Below are positions 13,599 through 15,312 of a stretch of 15,312 bases of DNA, piece by piece (positions within the stretch are counted from its first letter, which is position 1; every line of letters starts with the position of its first letter). Source of the stretch: Caryophanales bacterium. Lineage in GTDB: Bacteria; Bacillota_I; Bacilli_A; RF39; UBA660. The DNA is taken from NCBI GenBank assembly GCA_016291895.1, contig JAEEZO010000018.1, positions 1 to 15,312 on the forward strand, in the 5' to 3' direction. Below the pieces are notes generated by a model. The model searched no databases. It had not been told where the DNA came from and was given only the letters and a program-made list of their open reading frames with translations. The translations under genes and the position numbers were made by a program.

Positions 13599-15312
13599 AA
13601 AAATTATTTTTAATTCTTATCATTTTATTATCAATGAAAGTATCTGCAAAAGAATATAGTGAAACTTTTATTGATAAAGCTAATTGGATAAGTGGAGATT
13701 ATGTTAACAAAGAGAAAGGAGGAAGTAAGAAGTATCAACAAATGTATACAATCAAAAGAAAAAGTGATGGTAAGTTTGTATATTGTATTGAACCAGGAGT
13801 ATCGATTAAAGATGGAAAACTAATTAAAGGTTATGATGAAGATTATTTAGATGTAACCAAATTCACTACTGAAGAATGGGATCGGATAACTAAACTTGCG
13901 TATTATGGTTATGGTTATAAAGATAATAAATATGATCATACAGGGATTCATTGGTATACGATAACGCAATTTATGATTTGGAAGACCGTTCCTAATGGTT
14001 ATAATATCTATTTCACAGATAAACTAAACGGTAAAAAGATTGAAAAATATACTAAAGAAATGAAAGAGATGGAAGATATTTTAAGTACATATCATATGTT
14101 ACCATCATTTCATAATCAAACATTTAAATATCTAGTTAATGATAAAAAAGAGATTATTGATAATAATAATGTTTTATCAAGTTTTAATCTATTAACAAAA
14201 GGCAATGTATCTATTAATGATAATAAATTAGTAATTAATAATAACAATGTAGGAACATTCCAATATGAGTTATCAAAGTCATATAATCGTTATGGCAATA
14301 TTCCTATTGTCTATATTGATAGTTCATCCCAAAACTTAATGAGTGTAGGTGATATTGAATCAAGTAAATCAATGGTAAAAATAATAATTAATGATACAAA
14401 AGTAGTTGGGCATAAACTTGATAGTGAAACGATGGATAATAAAGGATTAGGAGAAGCAACTCTATCTGGAGCCGTTTATGGAATATATGATAATAATGAT
14501 AAATTAATTGAAGAAGTAATAACAGATAATAATGGGGAATTTATTAGTAAATCATTACCATCTTATGGTAAATATTATATTAAAGAAATAAAAGCATCTA
14601 ATGGTTATAATTTAAATTCAAATAAATACTATTTTGAAGTATCAGAAACTAATTCTTTTCCAACGATAAACTTATACGAAGATGTTATAAGAGGTAAACT
14701 AGAAATAACAAAGTATTTATCATCAATAAATAATGGTAAAACATTTGAAAAAGACGCATTATTTCAAGTATATGATAAGAATAATAAATTATATAAAGAA
14801 GCTAAAAGTGATAGTAATGGTTATATTTTATTTGATTTACCTTATGGAAGTTATACTATTAAGCAAAAAAGTACAACTAATAATTATAAAATGGTTGATG
14901 ATTTTAAAGTTAGTATAACGAAAAATGAAATAATTAAAAAAGAGCTTATTGATGAACTTGAAGAAGCAAAGATTAAATTAATAAAAAGGGATTTAGAAAC
15001 AAAAGAAATAATAAGAAAAGAATTAACTTTTAAAATATATGATTTAGATCATAAAAAATATTTATGTGAGAATGATAATTGTACTTTTAAAACAAATAAA
15101 GATGGTTATTTTATAACAAATAAGGCTTACTTATATGGTAATTATCAAATAGAAGAACAAAATGATAATTTAGATAATTATTATTGGAATAGTGAACCAC
15201 TTATTTTTAAAATAGATGATAACGTTAAAGATAAATTAATAATTATTGATTTTTATAATAAAGAGATTAAAGGTAGTTTAGAATTTACCAAATTAGATTT
15301 ATCTACAAGTGA
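13586..15312 (+). CDS. Secreted thioester-domain/SpaA-repeat surface adhesin (3'-truncated by window edge)
   Basis: The frame is open to the last base: 575 codons, no stop. A signal peptide (1-21, core LFLILIILL, cleavage VSA|KE) is followed by a TQXA/thioester domain: FVYCIEPG with Cys67, GYGYKDN, and the TQxxIW motif TQFMIW with Gln128. In Gram-positive adhesins this Cys-Gln pair forms an internal thioester that can bond covalently to host proteins. After a linker come SpaA/Cna-B-like beta domains at about 263-366, 369-456 and 461-558, with a fourth starting at 560 (GSLEFTKLD). Each has the pattern K-D-x-E/T ... DNNGEF/DSNGYI/NKDGYF ... YGxYxIK/E. The C-terminus, where a sortase motif would be, is outside the window. 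It has its own control region and a strong SD. Binding partner unknown. Confidence 0.9.
   Translation, partial: MKKLQKLFLILIILLSMKVSAKEYSETFIDKANWISGDYVNKEKGGSKKYQQMYTIKRKSDGKFVYCIEPGVSIKDGKLIKGYDEDYLDVTKFTTEEWDRITKLAYYGYGYKDNKYDHTGIHWYTITQFMIWKTVPNGYNIYFTDKLNGKKIEKYTKEMKEMEDILSTYHMLPSFHNQTFKYLVNDKKEIIDNNNVLSSFNLLTKGNVSINDNKLVINNNNVGTFQYELSKSYNRYGNIPIVYIDSSSQNLMSVGDIESSKSMVKIIINDTKVVGHKLDSETMDNKGLGEATLSGAVYGIYDNNDKLIEEVITDNNGEFISKSLPSYGKYYIKEIKASNGYNLNSNKYYFEVSETNSFPTINLYEDVIRGKLEITKYLSSINNGKTFEKDALFQVYDKNNKLYKEAKSDSNGYILFDLPYGSYTIKQKSTTNNYKMVDDFKVSITKNEIIKKELIDELEEAKIKLIKRDLETKEIIRKELTFKIYDLDHKKYLCENDNCTFKTNKDGYFITNKAYLYGNYQIEEQNDNLDNYYWNSEPLIFKIDDNVKDKLIIIDFYNKEIKGSLEFTKLDLSTS

Noticed and set aside
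14733..14918. 61-codon frame within the adhesin gene
   Set aside because: It lies inside the continuous adhesin reading frame, has low-complexity Lys/Ile content and no SD.

Overview
The window is an AT-rich stretch of a low-GC Gram-positive (Bacillota) chromosome. It holds 11 protein genes and one gene running off each end, tightly packed, with no RNA genes, insertion sequences or CRISPR arrays. The code is standard: Trp is TGG and TGA serves as a stop at 9104-9106, which argues against a Mycoplasma-type code. A FemAB-type cell-wall enzyme, an S41 C-terminal processing protease, a Spo0A-like regulator and a thioester/SpaA surface adhesin indicate a walled Bacilli- or Clostridia-like organism. 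The extreme AT bias and small gaps suggest an uncultured gut Bacilli lineage (RF39/RFN20-like or Erysipelotrichia-like), but that placement is inference.

Layout. (1) 1-2562: 3' part of rpoC, closed by a strong terminator. (2) 2595-5733: pgk, tpiA and an HNH-like gene, joined by TAATG stop/start overlaps, then a Spo0A-like regulator 34 bases downstream. (3) 5739-7007 on the minus strand: a FemA/FemX-type aminoacyltransferase. It converges on the Spo0A-like gene across a bidirectional terminator and is divergent from ctpA. (4) 7115-10610: an operon of ctpA (S41 protease), a membrane-anchored J-domain protein and a long coiled-coil protein of unknown function. (5) 10610-13487: three mostly separate short units: a small lipoprotein, a membrane-anchored phosphodiester-glycosidase-family protein and a GT4 glycosyltransferase. 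(6) 13488-15312: an AT-rich control region and the first 575 codons of a secreted adhesin with an N-terminal thioester domain and SpaA/Cna-B repeats, still open at the window end.

The centre and right of the window are mostly envelope functions: peptidoglycan cross-bridge building, extracytoplasmic proteolysis, membrane chaperone recruitment, glycolipid or polysaccharide chemistry and adhesion. The left side is core transcription and lower glycolysis. The regulatory style is very compact. Terminator hairpins often contain the stop codon of the gene they close, -10 elements sit directly after the terminator T-tract, and predicted leaders are about 10-25 bases.

The items most worth a second look are the Spo0A-like regulator with an altered receiver domain, the J-domain/coiled-coil pair behind ctpA, the HNH-like gene coupled to tpiA, and the adhesin with an inverted repeat flanking its ribosome-binding site.
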